A stretch of DNA of 64,000 nucleotides from Ignavibacteria bacterium (GCA_017303675.1 JAFLBX010000002.1:1021642-1085641), one strand, 5' to 3'; positions 1-8,524 are shown, counted from the stretch's first letter. The notes: generated by a model from the letters alone, not told the origin. Made by a program: numbers and translations.

Positions 1-1
1 T

Positions 2-67
2 AGCCTTGATATGATCAAGCGATACCTTGATGACAGGGATCTGTTTACGAAGCTTGTGGAGGTTTGA
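2..67 (+). CDS. C-terminal end of an unidentified protein (partial)
   Basis: An open frame enters from the left edge and ends at TGA 65-67, giving 21 residues that end in DLFTKLVEV. The frame has good amino-acid character (charged and hydrophobic residues alternate), and the next plus-strand gene starts well downstream, so this is probably the end of a real gene. Too little is visible to name a family. The first hairpin repeat unit begins about 45 bases after its stop codon. Confidence 0.5.
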   Translation, partial: SLDMIKRYLDDRDLFTKLVEV

Positions 68-110
68 AATTGAAACTGTAGAGACGAGCTATAACAAGGA
101 ATAAACTCGA

Positions 111-262
111 AGGAAATTTTGAGATTTGTTTAAGGTTTATAAATAATTTTATCACATTACTTTAGACGCCCCAGCGGGGCGTCTGTACAGATAAAATATA
201 TTTCAATATTATTTTGTATAGACGTGCCGCTAAGCCAAGCCGAAGGCATGGTGGCACGTCTC
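111..262. repeat. REPIN-like unit 1 (two inverted hairpins)
   Basis: This unit contains two palindromes. The first, at 164-184, has arms AGACGCCCC/GGGGCGTCT around AGC. The second, at 220-261, has arms AGACGTGCC/GGCACGTCT around a longer loop. Read outward from their inner edges, the two are in inverted orientation, each preceded by CTGTA-type bases (CTGTAC on the minus strand of the first, TTGTAT on the plus strand of the second). That is the layout of a REPIN, two REP sequences facing each other. A second copy follows about 160 bp downstream, and the RAYT gene that would mobilise such elements lies next to it. Confidence 0.8.
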
Positions 263-270
263 AAAAAGAA

Positions 271-402
271 AGGAAATTTTGAGATAAAGCTTAAAGTATA
301 TAATTAATTTTATCACATTACTTTAGACGCCCCAGCGGGGCGTCTGTACAGATGTAATATATTTCAATATAATTCTGTATAGACGTGCCGCTGGCACGTC
401 TC
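271..402. repeat. REPIN-like unit 2, tandem to unit 1
   Basis: This is a near-copy of the preceding unit, offset by about 160 bp and starting with the same AGGAAATTTTGAGAT lead-in. It contains palindromes at 325-345 (arms AGACGCCCC/GGGGCGTCT) and 381-401 (arms AGACGTGCC/GGCACGTCT with a GCT loop). Here the second hairpin is compact, whereas in unit 1 its loop is enlarged by about 21 bases. Its right edge is only 8 bases before the transposase ATG, so the hairpin occupies the place where a ribosome binding site would normally lie. Confidence 0.8.
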
Positions 403-409
403 AAACAAC

Positions 410-940
410 ATGACATTATTTAACAACAAATACAGGGTTGAAAGCACGAGATTAAAAGGGTGGGATTATACGAGTTCTGGTTTGTATTTCATTACGATCA
501 ATACTTATAAAATGAAAATATTTTTTGGCAATGTGTTAAACGGGGAAATGATATTAAACGAAGCGGGCAAAATTGTCGATGAAGAATGGAAAAAAACATG
601 TGAATTAAGAAATAATGTGATCCTTGATGAATACCAGGTAATGCCCAATCACTTTCATGGAATAATTGCACTTACAAAGAAAAGCAGTCACTCAAAACCG
701 GAGACGCCCCAGCGGGGCGTCTCTACAGAAGCTAAGATGTATGCTGATTCGGTTGGTTCCATAATTAACCAGTTTAAAGGCAAGTGCACAAAAAGGATTC
801 TCCAATTTAATGAAAATTTTAAATGGAAAAGTAGATTTCATGATAGAATAATCAGGAATGAAGAAGAATTAGAGAATGTGAGGAAATATATTTATTATAA
901 TCCTTTGCAATGGAAAAATGATGAGTATTATACTAATTAA
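410..940 (+). CDS. REP-associated tyrosine transposase (RAYT, Y1_Tnp/IS200-like)
   Basis: This is a single-domain HUH-type nuclease of 176 residues, the usual size for RAYTs. The HUH motif is in MPNHFHG (His81, His83), and the probable catalytic tyrosine is Tyr160 in VRKYIYYNPLQW. Family members nick single-stranded DNA at REP hairpins and are held responsible for spreading them. The neighbouring DNA carries two REPIN units, which fits that role. Unusually, the same 21-bp hairpin lies inside the gene at 702-722, between the HUH motif and the tyrosine, and is translated as ETPQRGVSTE (about residues 98-107). No ribosome binding site is visible, because a hairpin ends just upstream of the ATG. 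The family call is firm; activity is not shown. Confidence 0.92.
   Translation: MTLFNNKYRVESTRLKGWDYTSSGLYFITINTYKMKIFFGNVLNGEMILNEAGKIVDEEWKKTCELRNNVILDEYQVMPNHFHGIIALTKKSSHSKPETPQRGVSTEAKMYADSVGSIINQFKGKCTKRILQFNENFKWKSRFHDRIIRNEEELENVRKYIYYNPLQWKNDEYYTN
701..723. repeat. REP hairpin embedded in the RAYT coding sequence
   Basis: A perfect palindrome with arms GAGACGCCCC and GGGGCGTCTC around AGC, followed by TACAG. On the minus strand it reads CTGTAG and then the palindrome, so it includes the GTAG tetranucleotide known to precede REP hairpins cut by RAYTs. It is identical over the core 21 bp to the first hairpin of both upstream REPIN units, and it keeps the transposase frame open. Confidence 0.85.
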
Positions 941-976
941 CAATGTAAGATGTGAAAATTGATATAATTTAATTAA

Positions 977-2050
977 TTGAGTAACGACGAACAATATATA
1001 AAACGATGTTTTGAGCTGGCGCTGAAGGGTGCGGGGGCTGTTTCGCCTAATCCGATGGTGGGATGTGTTATTGTTAAGAACGGAAAAGTGGCAGCCGAAG
1101 GATACCACAAAAAATTCGGCGAAGCGCATGCTGAAAGAAACGCGGTAAACTCAGCTTTAAGAAAAGGGATAGACCTAAAAGGGGCAGAGCTGTATGTAAA
1201 CCTGGAGCCATGCGCGCATTTTGGCAAGACTCCCCCCTGCTGTGACCTAATAATTGAGCATAAGTTCAGCAAGGTTGTTATCGCAATGAAGGATCCCTAC
1301 CACGAAGTAATGGGCAGAAGCGTTAAGAAGCTTAAACGGGCAGGCATTGAGGTGATAACGGGCGTCTTGGAGCCGGAGGCAATTGAGCTTAATAAATTTT
1401 TTGTTAAATATGTGACAACCGGCCTGCCTTATGTTACTTTAAAGGCGGCGCAAACAATCGACGGAAAGATTGCGGATGAAAAGTACCGCTCGAAATGGAT
1501 ATCATCAACAGAATCCAGAAAGATAGTACACCGGCTGCGCTCAGTTTATGATGCGGTGCTGGTTGGTGCAAATACTATAAGGTATGATAACCCTAAGCTT
1601 AATGTAAGGGATGTTAACGGAAGGGACCCCTACAGGATAATTCTTGATAAAGAGCTTTCACTTGGTTTGAATTACGATGTATTCAGATATAAAGACAGCA
1701 GAACGATATTAATTTCAGCAATGGAATCTGACATTAAAAAGATAAGATCACTGCAGAAAAAAGGAGTTATGGTATTGCCTTGCAGAACCAGGGACGGGAA
1801 ATTTGACCTGAAGGATGTTTTGAAAAAGCTGGCAGCAATTAATATAGCAAGTATATTGGTTGAAGGCGGCGCGTATGTTTACAATGAGTTCTTAAAAGCG
1901 GATCTGACAGATGAGCTGCTGATATTTATTGCGCCTGATATAATGGGCAGAGGTATTACAGCATTTGAAAATAAGCAGGCATTCAGGGAATATAAAAATA
2001 TAAGTTATTATTCATCAGGCAGGGATATTTTGGTGAATTTGAAAAAGTGA
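977..2050 (+). CDS. ribD: Bifunctional riboflavin deaminase/reductase RibD
   Basis: RibD carries out the second and third steps of riboflavin synthesis: deamination of the pyrimidine from GTP cyclohydrolase II, then NADPH-dependent reduction of the ribose side chain. The N-terminal deaminase shows the zinc site His51-Ala-Glu53, with Cys79 and Cys88 in EPCAHFGKTPPC. The reductase domain begins near residue 140 (TLKAAQTIDGKIA). The length of 357 aa is normal. The start is TTG at 977: a stop codon lies in frame at 974-976, and the protein aligns from its first residues with family members. ribE follows after about 150 bp. Cytoplasmic. Confidence 0.96.
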   Translation: MSNDEQYIKRCFELALKGAGAVSPNPMVGCVIVKNGKVAAEGYHKKFGEAHAERNAVNSALRKGIDLKGAELYVNLEPCAHFGKTPPCCDLIIEHKFSKVVIAMKDPYHEVMGRSVKKLKRAGIEVITGVLEPEAIELNKFFVKYVTTGLPYVTLKAAQTIDGKIADEKYRSKWISSTESRKIVHRLRSVYDAVLVGANTIRYDNPKLNVRDVNGRDPYRIILDKELSLGLNYDVFRYKDSRTILISAMESDIKKIRSLQKKGVMVLPCRTRDGKFDLKDVLKKLAAINIASILVEGGAYVYNEFLKADLTDELLIFIAPDIMGRGITAFENKQAFREYKNISYYSSGRDILVNLKK

Positions 2051-2123
2051 TGAGGGTTAAGAGGTTGCAGGTTGCAGGTTTCAAGTTGCAGGTAATAGTT
2101 TATCAGAGATAGTAATAATTTAA

Positions 2124-2151
2124 GTCAGTCTTCGACTCCGCTCAGACTGAC
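2124..2151. repeat. Hairpin with conserved loop TTCGACTCCGCTCA
   Basis: A perfect 7-bp stem (GTCAGTC/GACTGAC) encloses a 14-base loop. The same loop occurs at 45475-45488 on a different stem (GCCC/GGGC). The element lies between ribD and ribE, after a short GTTGCAG triplication at about 2063-2093, and could attenuate read-through between the two genes. Confidence 0.6.
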
Positions 2152-2200
2152 AACACTGAAAGAAATTTCAACATAACAATGCGGAGACTGGATAAAATTT

Positions 2201-2851
2201 ATGTTCACAGGAATAGTAGAAGAAAAAGGTAAAGTCGTTAAGAAGACAAAAATTAACGAGGGATTTAAATTCAGGGTCAGATCCAAGCTGGTGGGAAAGA
2301 AGCTGGCAAAATCTGACAGCGTCAGTATCAACGGAGTGTGCCATACAGTGACAACCAGAAGCAAAACCGAGTTTGATTTTGTAAGCATGCATGAAACACT
2401 GAAGAAAACAAATATTGGCGAGCTCAACACGGGTGACGAAGTGAACCTTGAAGGCTCTCTTACCATGAATAAAAAGCTTGGCGGACATTTTGTTGCGGGT
2501 CACGTTGATGACACCGGGATCATTACAGAAGTTAAGCAGATAAAGGCGGTAAAGAAGGAAGATTCAGATAACTGGGAATACAGGATAAAAATACATAAGC
2601 GCCATGCGAAGTATGTGATATATGTGGGTTCGATTGCGGTTGACGGAGTGAGTCTTACAGTTGCCGAAGTTACCAAGCCTAAAGGCAATTATTTCGATAT
2701 AAAGGTGGCTATTATTCCATACACCTACAATAATACATCTTTTGGTAAATATAAGGCTGGTGACAGGGTTAATCTGGAGTTTGATTTTTTAGGAAAGTAT
2801 GTACTGAATCTGCTGGAGCAGAATCCGAAGATAAAGAAGCTGGTGAAGTAG
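2201..2851 (+). CDS. ribE: Riboflavin synthase (alpha chain type)
   Basis: Riboflavin synthase dismutates two molecules of 6,7-dimethyl-8-ribityllumazine to riboflavin. The protein starts with the signature MFTGIVEEKGKV and has the expected two lumazine-binding barrel repeats, the second beginning near LGGHFVAGHVDDTG (about residue 92). Its 216 residues match the family. The ATG at 2201 is fixed by the invariant N-terminal motif. It lies downstream of ribD in the same direction, a partial riboflavin cluster; lumazine synthase and the GTP cyclohydrolase gene are not in the window. The C-terminus is lysine-rich. Cytoplasmic homotrimer by family knowledge. Confidence 0.96.
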   Translation: MFTGIVEEKGKVVKKTKINEGFKFRVRSKLVGKKLAKSDSVSINGVCHTVTTRSKTEFDFVSMHETLKKTNIGELNTGDEVNLEGSLTMNKKLGGHFVAGHVDDTGIITEVKQIKAVKKEDSDNWEYRIKIHKRHAKYVIYVGSIAVDGVSLTVAEVTKPKGNYFDIKVAIIPYTYNNTSFGKYKAGDRVNLEFDFLGKYVLNLLEQNPKIKKLVK

Positions 2852-2874
2852 GACATTAAGACCTCACCCCCCTG

Positions 2875-2897
2875 CCCCTCTCCTAACAGGAGAGGGG
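2875..2897. repeat. GC-rich hairpin of the CCCCTCTCCT type
   Basis: A 10-bp perfect stem CCCCTCTCCT/AGGAGAGGGG with loop AAC, 24 bases after the ribE stop codon. It may terminate transcription, although no strong T-run follows. A related degenerate copy (CCCCTCTCCC...AGGGA) occurs near 20831-20860, so it is probably a dispersed intergenic element. Confidence 0.55.
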
Positions 2898-2957
2898 AGA
2901 AATCAATCAGGATTTATATATTTTCATGCGAAGGACGCAAAGAAAGCATTTAGAAGC

Positions 2958-2976
2958 AACCCCCATTGTTGATTTC
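2958..2976 (+). repeat. Left 19-bp direct repeat flanking the DUF1801-like gene
   Basis: The 19-mer AACCCCCATTGTTGATTTC is identical to 3577-3595. The two copies bracket the small gene at 3128-3577, and the right copy overlaps that gene's stop codon. Confidence 0.7.
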
Positions 2977-3032
2977 AGTTGTTCTAAAAATTAAAGAACA
3001 ATTTACGTACAACATTGGAGCAGAATTTTCCT

Positions 3033-3055
3033 CCCCCCTTTGCAAAAGGGGGGGG
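3033..3055. repeat. C-tract/G-tract inverted repeat
   Basis: A run of six C and three T is mirrored by A and G runs around TGCA. It lies in the 276-bp gap between ribE and the DUF1801-like gene, which otherwise holds only the CCCCTCTCCT hairpin and one arm of a direct repeat. Confidence 0.5.
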
Positions 3056-3127
3056 ATAAGATTTTGGGGGTAAAGATTAGTAAGGATTAATTGTGTTATT
3101 CAAGAATTTACCGGTAATATTTTACAA

Positions 3128-3577
3128 TTGTCTAAATCTAAAAGACCAATACATCCGGATTTTCAAGCATTACTGGATTTAAAAGTTCCTGAAGTTATCG
3201 ATCTGTTTTGTGATGCAAGAGATTTTATTCTGGAACTATGCCCCCAAAGCAATGAATTGCTTTACCATACTCATGCGTTAACAGCAGTGTTTTCAGTTAC
3301 TGATAAGCTTGCAGATGCTTTTTGCATGCTGCCTATCTACACTAATCATTTGAATCTTGGTTTCAATAAAGGCACTTTATTAAAAGATCCAAACAAATTG
3401 CTTACCGGTACAGGGAATTTAATAAGACATATTAATATAAAAACACCTTCTGACTACAGGAATACGAAAGTGAAATCGTTGATTAAAGAAGCAATTAATT
3501 TTGCTTTAAAAGATATGGATAAACCGGCTAAGATCGCAGGTAAGACTATTTCTAAAATTAAGAAAAATGACAAGTGA
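3128..3577 (+). CDS. DUF1801/YdhG-like domain protein
   Basis: This small cytoplasmic protein of 149 aa has no signal peptide and a lysine-rich tail. The central stretch YTNHLNLGFNKGTLL followed by LTGTGNLIRHI is characteristic of the DUF1801 (YdhG-like) fold, whose function is not settled. The start is TTG at 3128, giving MSKSKRPIHPDFQALL, and no in-frame ATG upstream improves the alignment. The gene is isolated between intergenic repeats and is bracketed by identical 19-bp direct repeats (2958-2976 and 3577-3595), so it may have arrived as a small insertion. The family call is from motif recognition only. Confidence 0.75.
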   Translation: MSKSKRPIHPDFQALLDLKVPEVIDLFCDARDFILELCPQSNELLYHTHALTAVFSVTDKLADAFCMLPIYTNHLNLGFNKGTLLKDPNKLLTGTGNLIRHINIKTPSDYRNTKVKSLIKEAINFALKDMDKPAKIAGKTISKIKKNDK

Positions 3578-3595
3578 ACCCCCATTGTTGATTTC
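3577..3595 (+). repeat. Right 19-bp direct repeat flanking the DUF1801-like gene
   Basis: Identical to 2958-2976; it begins on the last base of the stop codon. The rest of the gap to 3913 is AT-rich and holds one short hairpin at 3856-3871. Confidence 0.7.
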
Positions 3596-3855
3596 TGTTT
3601 GTTGTTTAATGATAATATTCGATATTTACTGATGTGGGTTTGAATTTGTAAATCAACTGTAATAACTTAAATGCCTGCCTGTTATTTATTTAACTATATT
3701 AACTTGAACTTAACATTTCTTTAACTGATTTTTTGATTTTTAAACTTAAATTGCATAAAATCCTTAACAGAACAAAAGCAAACTAATAAATTAAGAATTG
3801 CTTTTTTTGCGTGATTTGCCTATTTTGCAACAGTAAATTTTGGGTTATTTACTGC

Positions 3856-3871
3856 CCCGCTCTATAGCGGG
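3856..3871. repeat. Short hairpin CCCGC/GCGGG
   Basis: A 5-bp GC stem around TCTATA, about 40 bases before the ATG at 3914. It belongs to the class of small hairpins seen in most gaps of this window. No T-run follows, so it is not a convincing terminator. Confidence 0.4.
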
Positions 3872-3913
3872 TTCACACATCGGTTCATCTAAAAAAGGTA
3901 TAACAATTATTGA

Positions 3914-6013
3914 ATGAGAATTTTTACAGGTTCTTTTCTTAGCCGTATTATCAAATATTCCATTTCTACCCTGCTAGCATGCATAATATTGTATGACGGA
4001 TTTGCCATAGCCGACGATGATATAAATCATTACACAAATGTCGGCAATATCGGTTTAACCATAACGAATTTCGGAACAATAGGCCACGGTTTTACATTAT
4101 GGCCGGGGCAGCCTTCATGCGAATATCCCAAAGGCTCTCAGATAGAACACTTATTTGACGGCGGTTTATGGATAGGCGGCAAAAAGAACGGGGTCATCCG
4201 AGTAACAACAGGAGCAATTGATGCATCAGCTGCCAACCGCGGCGAGGGTTTTGAATATACTAATGCTTCAGGACAGATAATTACACAACGATCTTCACTA
4301 TTAACCTCACCGTTTTATTCACCCCTTGCAGTATCACACCAGGATTTCATCTGCGAATATACCGATACTGCAACGACCATTGGCGGACAGGTTATAGTAA
4401 ATCATAACCCGCTCGGCTTAAAAGTAATTCAATCATCTTACTGCTGGAACTATCCATATGCTGATTTCTTCGTAATAATGAGATACCGCATAGTAAATAT
4501 TGGCTACCGCGGCGATACATCGCCGATAGACAGCGTATTTACAGGAATGTGGACTGACCTTGTTGTAAGAAACACACAGATAACCAGGCCCGGCGGTTCA
4601 TCATTCTATACAAAAGGCGGTAACGGATGGGATTCACTTTATAACATGGGTTATGAATTTGACGCAACGGGCGATGTTGGATATACGAACAGTTATATCG
4701 GAGTAAAGATACTCGGTTCTACTCCCTACGGCAGAACAATGGCTGATACTTTACCCACGGGCAGAAATTTTGTTTCATGGCAGTTCCGCAATACAGTTGA
4801 TCCGACATACTTCGCACCTTTAACTGATGCGGACGGTTCAAATCTTGGCAGGTACAGTAAAATGAACGGCTACTTCACCAATGGCGTGAAGATGAACGCA
4901 ACGATAAACAGCCAGATAAAACAGCCTTCAAACAGGTCTGTAATGGTATCAAACGGTCCATACACCACACTGAATTATTTAGATACACTGGAAGTTGTTT
5001 ACGGAATTATCTGTGCTAAAAAAACGGGCAATGACCCGCAGAGCTGGGACTCCACTTACCAGCGCGCAGAGCTTCGCAGTCATGCTGACTGGTGCCAGAA
5101 GGCATACAACGGCGAAGATAAAAACGGCAACGGCAGGCTTGACCCGGGTGAAGATATCAACGGAAACAATTTCCTTGACAGGTATTTACTGCCATCACCT
5201 CCAAACAACCCGATAACTAAAATTATCAACCAGGAGAACAAAGTAACGGTCTACTGGGCTGCCAATGCTGAAAGAAGCATTGACCCTATTTCACTTGGAC
5301 AGGATTTTGAAGGCTACAGAATATACAGAACAAATGCAGGAGCTGATATTGACCCGACAAAACCGCTGCTTTCATCATTTATATTAAACGGAGATTTTGA
5401 CAGTATAAATAATATCGGCAACAATACAGGGTTCAACTACATAAAGCTTCAGCAGCCAGTGACTTTCCCGAATGATACCAACCAGTACTGGTACAAGTTT
5501 GAATACAATAACCAGCTGAGAGGCTGGCAGTATGTATATGCATTAACGGCATATGATAAAGGTGATACGGCTAACGATCTTGAATCGCTGGAATCAAGCC
5601 TGCTTTCAAACTCGTTCAGGCTTATTCCGGGAACAGGTTCAATCGATGATGAGTCAACCCCGATAGGCGTTTACCCGAATCCGTATTACGTAAACGCAGC
5701 ATGGGACGGGCTTCAGGAAAGGGAGCGTAAAATTTATTTTTACAACCTGCCTGAGCAGTCAGAAATAACAATTTATACAATTGCCGGCGATGTAGTTGAC
5801 CGTTTTACACATGATGCTGCTTCATATAACGGCGGTGATATTCAGTGGTTCAAAACATTTGCCGATGGCACGCAGATACTTGCCGGTGGTGAGCATGCGT
5901 GGGATCTTATAAGTAAAGATGACCAGGCTATAGCAACGGGTCTGTATATATTTACGGTAAAGAACCAGAAGACGGGATTTATTAAAAAAGGTAAGTTTTT
6001 GGTGATAAAGTAA
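3914..6013 (+). CDS. Secreted T9SS cargo protein with EF-hand-like calcium loop
   Basis: This is an exported protein of 699 aa. A hydrophobic N-terminal segment (about residues 12-32) acts as signal peptide. The body is beta-rich, with many Gly, Asn and aromatic residues. Near residue 402, DKNGNGRLDPGEDINGN resembles an EF-hand or dockerin calcium loop. The last 115 residues, starting at GVYPNPYYVNAAW and ending FLVIK, form a divergent T9SS sorting domain: YPNPYY replaces the usual NYPNPFNP. Family knowledge predicts transport through the T9SS outer-membrane channel and surface display. It heads a run of envelope genes. No enzymatic motif was recognised, so function is unknown. Confidence 0.85.
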   Translation: MRIFTGSFLSRIIKYSISTLLACIILYDGFAIADDDINHYTNVGNIGLTITNFGTIGHGFTLWPGQPSCEYPKGSQIEHLFDGGLWIGGKKNGVIRVTTGAIDASAANRGEGFEYTNASGQIITQRSSLLTSPFYSPLAVSHQDFICEYTDTATTIGGQVIVNHNPLGLKVIQSSYCWNYPYADFFVIMRYRIVNIGYRGDTSPIDSVFTGMWTDLVVRNTQITRPGGSSFYTKGGNGWDSLYNMGYEFDATGDVGYTNSYIGVKILGSTPYGRTMADTLPTGRNFVSWQFRNTVDPTYFAPLTDADGSNLGRYSKMNGYFTNGVKMNATINSQIKQPSNRSVMVSNGPYTTLNYLDTLEVVYGIICAKKTGNDPQSWDSTYQRAELRSHADWCQKAYNGEDKNGNGRLDPGEDINGNNFLDRYLLPSPPNNPITKIINQENKVTVYWAANAERSIDPISLGQDFEGYRIYRTNAGADIDPTKPLLSSFILNGDFDSINNIGNNTGFNYIKLQQPVTFPNDTNQYWYKFEYNNQLRGWQYVYALTAYDKGDTANDLESLESSLLSNSFRLIPGTGSIDDESTPIGVYPNPYYVNAAWDGLQERERKIYFYNLPEQSEITIYTIAGDVVDRFTHDAASYNGGDIQWFKTFADGTQILAGGEHAWDLISKDDQAIATGLYIFTVKNQKTGFIKKGKFLVIK

Positions 6014-6032
6014 TTTAAGGAAATCAGATAAA

Positions 6033-6108
6033 TGTCATTCTGAGTGAGGACAACAAACGAATAATCCGGAATTTTACTCTGGATCCTTCACTTCGTTCAG
6101 GATGACAA
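6033..6108. repeat. Intergenic inverted repeat (TGTCATTCTGAG...TTCAGGATGACA)
   Basis: Imperfect inverted arms lie 20-95 bases after a stop codon, and a related piece (CCTTCGCTCGTTTCACTCGCTCAGGAT) follows at about 6170-6196. It belongs with the CTTCG...CTCAG elements seen at 2124 and 45471. Confidence 0.5.
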
Positions 6109-6220
6109 AATTTATAGAAGAAATAAAATTAAAGTAAAAGGATCAGATTTTGATTTAATTGATGAGATCCTTCGCTCGTTTCACTCGCTCAGGATTAAAA
6201 ATAAATTAATACATACTAAC

Positions 6221-8479
6221 ATGAAGAAAATAATACCATTTTTAGCTGCTTTTTTATTTGTTGCGGCTATTGGATTTTACATCGCTTACGATACAACAAT
6301 AATGGTTGTACAAACAGTGCCGAATGATTCACTGGCAATTGGCCATGACCGTTCAACAAAGATCAATGATACCGTTACAGTAATAGGTAAAGTAGTTGCA
6401 CCGGCAGTTGTAAATGCTTCAGGCAACGATTTCAGAATATTGATGCGCGGTTCAAGCTCACGTACTATATATATACAGGATACATCAAACGGCAACTTCA
6501 GCGGTATAATTGTCAGACAGGCTGATACAGTTTCCAATACGCTTATCAATAACCTGGATTCAGGTATGAAGGTTATGGTTAAAGGTATTGTTCAGGAATT
6601 CCCTGACATTATTTCATCAGGCGCAACACAGTTAAAGCTTGATACACTTACTGAAATCCAGATACTTCCTACAATAAAAAGAAGACCGGCTCCGATAACA
6701 GTAAATGTTTCTGATTTTGATTCACTCGGAAATGTAAAGTTCCTTAAAGGCGAAAAGTATGAAGGAATGTATGTACAGATAAATAACGTAACTGTTGGAC
6801 CGCAGAGCGGTTCCGGTGTAAGGAATATCAGAAGGCTTATAGATGCGCAGGGTAACTTCATTTATTTAAGAGATTTTTCGAATTTCTTCTCAACCAGTCC
6901 GACCCCTTCATGGGGATGGACAGCATGGGCTCCGCCGTCTATCGGTGCAACAGTTACATCAATAAGAGGTGTGATAGTAAACAGCGCTTATGCAGATGCA
7001 AACGGCGGATTATATGGATACGTAATTGTTCCTATTTACCCGAACGATCTTTCACTTGGCAACACTCCCCCGTTCATCAGCAGTGTATCAAGGAGTCCGG
7101 GTGTGCCAAAACCTGCAAACACGGTTCAGGTTAACGCAGTAGTATCCGATACACTTGATAATCCCATTTCAGTTGATAGCTGCCAGCTTTATTACAGAAT
7201 AAACAAGGGTGTTTACAACAGGCTTAATATGAGCCCGACAGGAAACATATATTCAGCAACAATGCCTGCGCAGCCGCTTGGCACACTTGTTGAATATTTT
7301 ATTAAAGCTAAAGATAACCAGGGAGCATCCAGATTAAGTCCCTCTGATACAGGTAAATCAACTTACTTTTATTATGTAAGGAATAACGATACAATGTCTA
7401 TTAAAGACATTCAGTATACACCAAACAACGGCGGCTTTTCAGGTTATAACGGTTACGATGTAACAACAGAAGGTATTGTAACCGCTGACACTTCGGATAT
7501 TCCCGCATTTTCATTCACAAGTGAAGGCGGAACTCAGACCTCGCCGCGCAGGGTAATCATACAGGATGGAAATATCGCAGGCGGATGGAGCGGTATCTGG
7601 ATTGACGGAAACGCTACAGACGCGCTTGTTAAAGGACAGAGAGTAAGAGTAAGAGGCACAGTCAACGAAACTAACGGAATGACAAGGCTTATAATTGCAA
7701 CTCCGGGCGATATCCAGGTGCTTGCAAGCGGCCAGCCGCTTCCGAATTTTGAAGTAATGTCACCGGCAATAGTAGCTGATAATAAGCTTGATGGTGATAC
7801 TACAGCGGAGAAATGGGAAAGTGTACTGATCAGATTTTCAAATCAGTGCGTAGTTTCATGTATCAATGCGCCTTCAGCATCTGGCTGCACCAGTGAATTC
7901 CCGCTGCCTGATACTTCATTCCGCAGGAATTTCGGAGAGATACTTGTTGTATATCCGGGTGAAAATGTTGAAGCAAGAATTGAGCTGCAGGACGGAAACC
8001 ATGATAAAGTGAATGGCTGGGATAAGACCAAGGCAAATTATTACAATCCTTCCCTGCCTGGAAGTTTATTGTGGAAGTGGGACGGGATCTCATCACTGCA
8101 GGGTGTGCTTTATTATGCATTCGGTAAATATAAAATGGTACCGAGAACAAATGCTGATTTCGGTACAGTTATTGGCGTTGAACCGATAGGTGAAATTGCA
8201 ACACAGTTCTGGCTTAAGCAGAACTATCCTAATCCGTTCAATCCCGTAACAAACATAGTTTACAATCTGCCTGTTGAATCAGAAGTAACGCTTAAGGTTT
8301 ACAATCTTATCGGACAGGAAGTTAGAACACTAGTTAACGGTGAGCAGAGCAAAGGCAGATATGAGATAATGTTTGACGGTATGGGACTTGCATCAGGAAT
8401 GTATATTTATGTAATTGATGCAACATCATCAAACGGCAACAAGTTCAGAGAAATTAAAAAGATGGTATTGGTGAAGTAA
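6221..8479 (+). CDS. Secreted T9SS cargo with OB-fold (BOF-like) domains
   Basis: This 752-residue protein has an N-terminal signal segment (MKKIIPFLAAFLFVAAIGF). Two regions look like extracellular OB-fold domains of the kind attached to secreted nucleases: about residues 47-150 (VTVIGKVV...IYIQDTS) and about 410-500 (VTTEGIVTAD...IIQDGN...VRVRGTV). An Ig-like domain of about 100 residues starts at NTPPFISSV (residue 281). The last 88 residues carry LKQNYPNPFNP and end in KKMVLVK, a canonical T9SS type A sorting domain. No catalytic residues were identified. Its domains are shared with the PLD-fold protein at 15372, so the two may act on the same substrate. Confidence 0.85.
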   Translation: MKKIIPFLAAFLFVAAIGFYIAYDTTIMVVQTVPNDSLAIGHDRSTKINDTVTVIGKVVAPAVVNASGNDFRILMRGSSSRTIYIQDTSNGNFSGIIVRQADTVSNTLINNLDSGMKVMVKGIVQEFPDIISSGATQLKLDTLTEIQILPTIKRRPAPITVNVSDFDSLGNVKFLKGEKYEGMYVQINNVTVGPQSGSGVRNIRRLIDAQGNFIYLRDFSNFFSTSPTPSWGWTAWAPPSIGATVTSIRGVIVNSAYADANGGLYGYVIVPIYPNDLSLGNTPPFISSVSRSPGVPKPANTVQVNAVVSDTLDNPISVDSCQLYYRINKGVYNRLNMSPTGNIYSATMPAQPLGTLVEYFIKAKDNQGASRLSPSDTGKSTYFYYVRNNDTMSIKDIQYTPNNGGFSGYNGYDVTTEGIVTADTSDIPAFSFTSEGGTQTSPRRVIIQDGNIAGGWSGIWIDGNATDALVKGQRVRVRGTVNETNGMTRLIIATPGDIQVLASGQPLPNFEVMSPAIVADNKLDGDTTAEKWESVLIRFSNQCVVSCINAPSASGCTSEFPLPDTSFRRNFGEILVVYPGENVEARIELQDGNHDKVNGWDKTKANYYNPSLPGSLLWKWDGISSLQGVLYYAFGKYKMVPRTNADFGTVIGVEPIGEIATQFWLKQNYPNPFNPVTNIVYNLPVESEVTLKVYNLIGQEVRTLVNGEQSKGRYEIMFDGMGLASGMYIYVIDATSSNGNKFREIKKMVLVK

Positions 8480-8500
8480 CCTGAAATTATAGAATTATGT

Positions 8501-8524
8501 AATTCCCCTCTTGTGAGGGGAATT
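8501..8524. repeat. Perfect 10-bp hairpin just before a start codon
   Basis: Arms AATTCCCCTC/GAGGGGAATT with a TTGT tetraloop, ending 7 bases before the ATG at 8532. In RNA it would cover the ribosome entry region of the lipoprotein gene, so it could reduce translation. No T-run follows it, which argues against a simple terminator. Confidence 0.6.
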
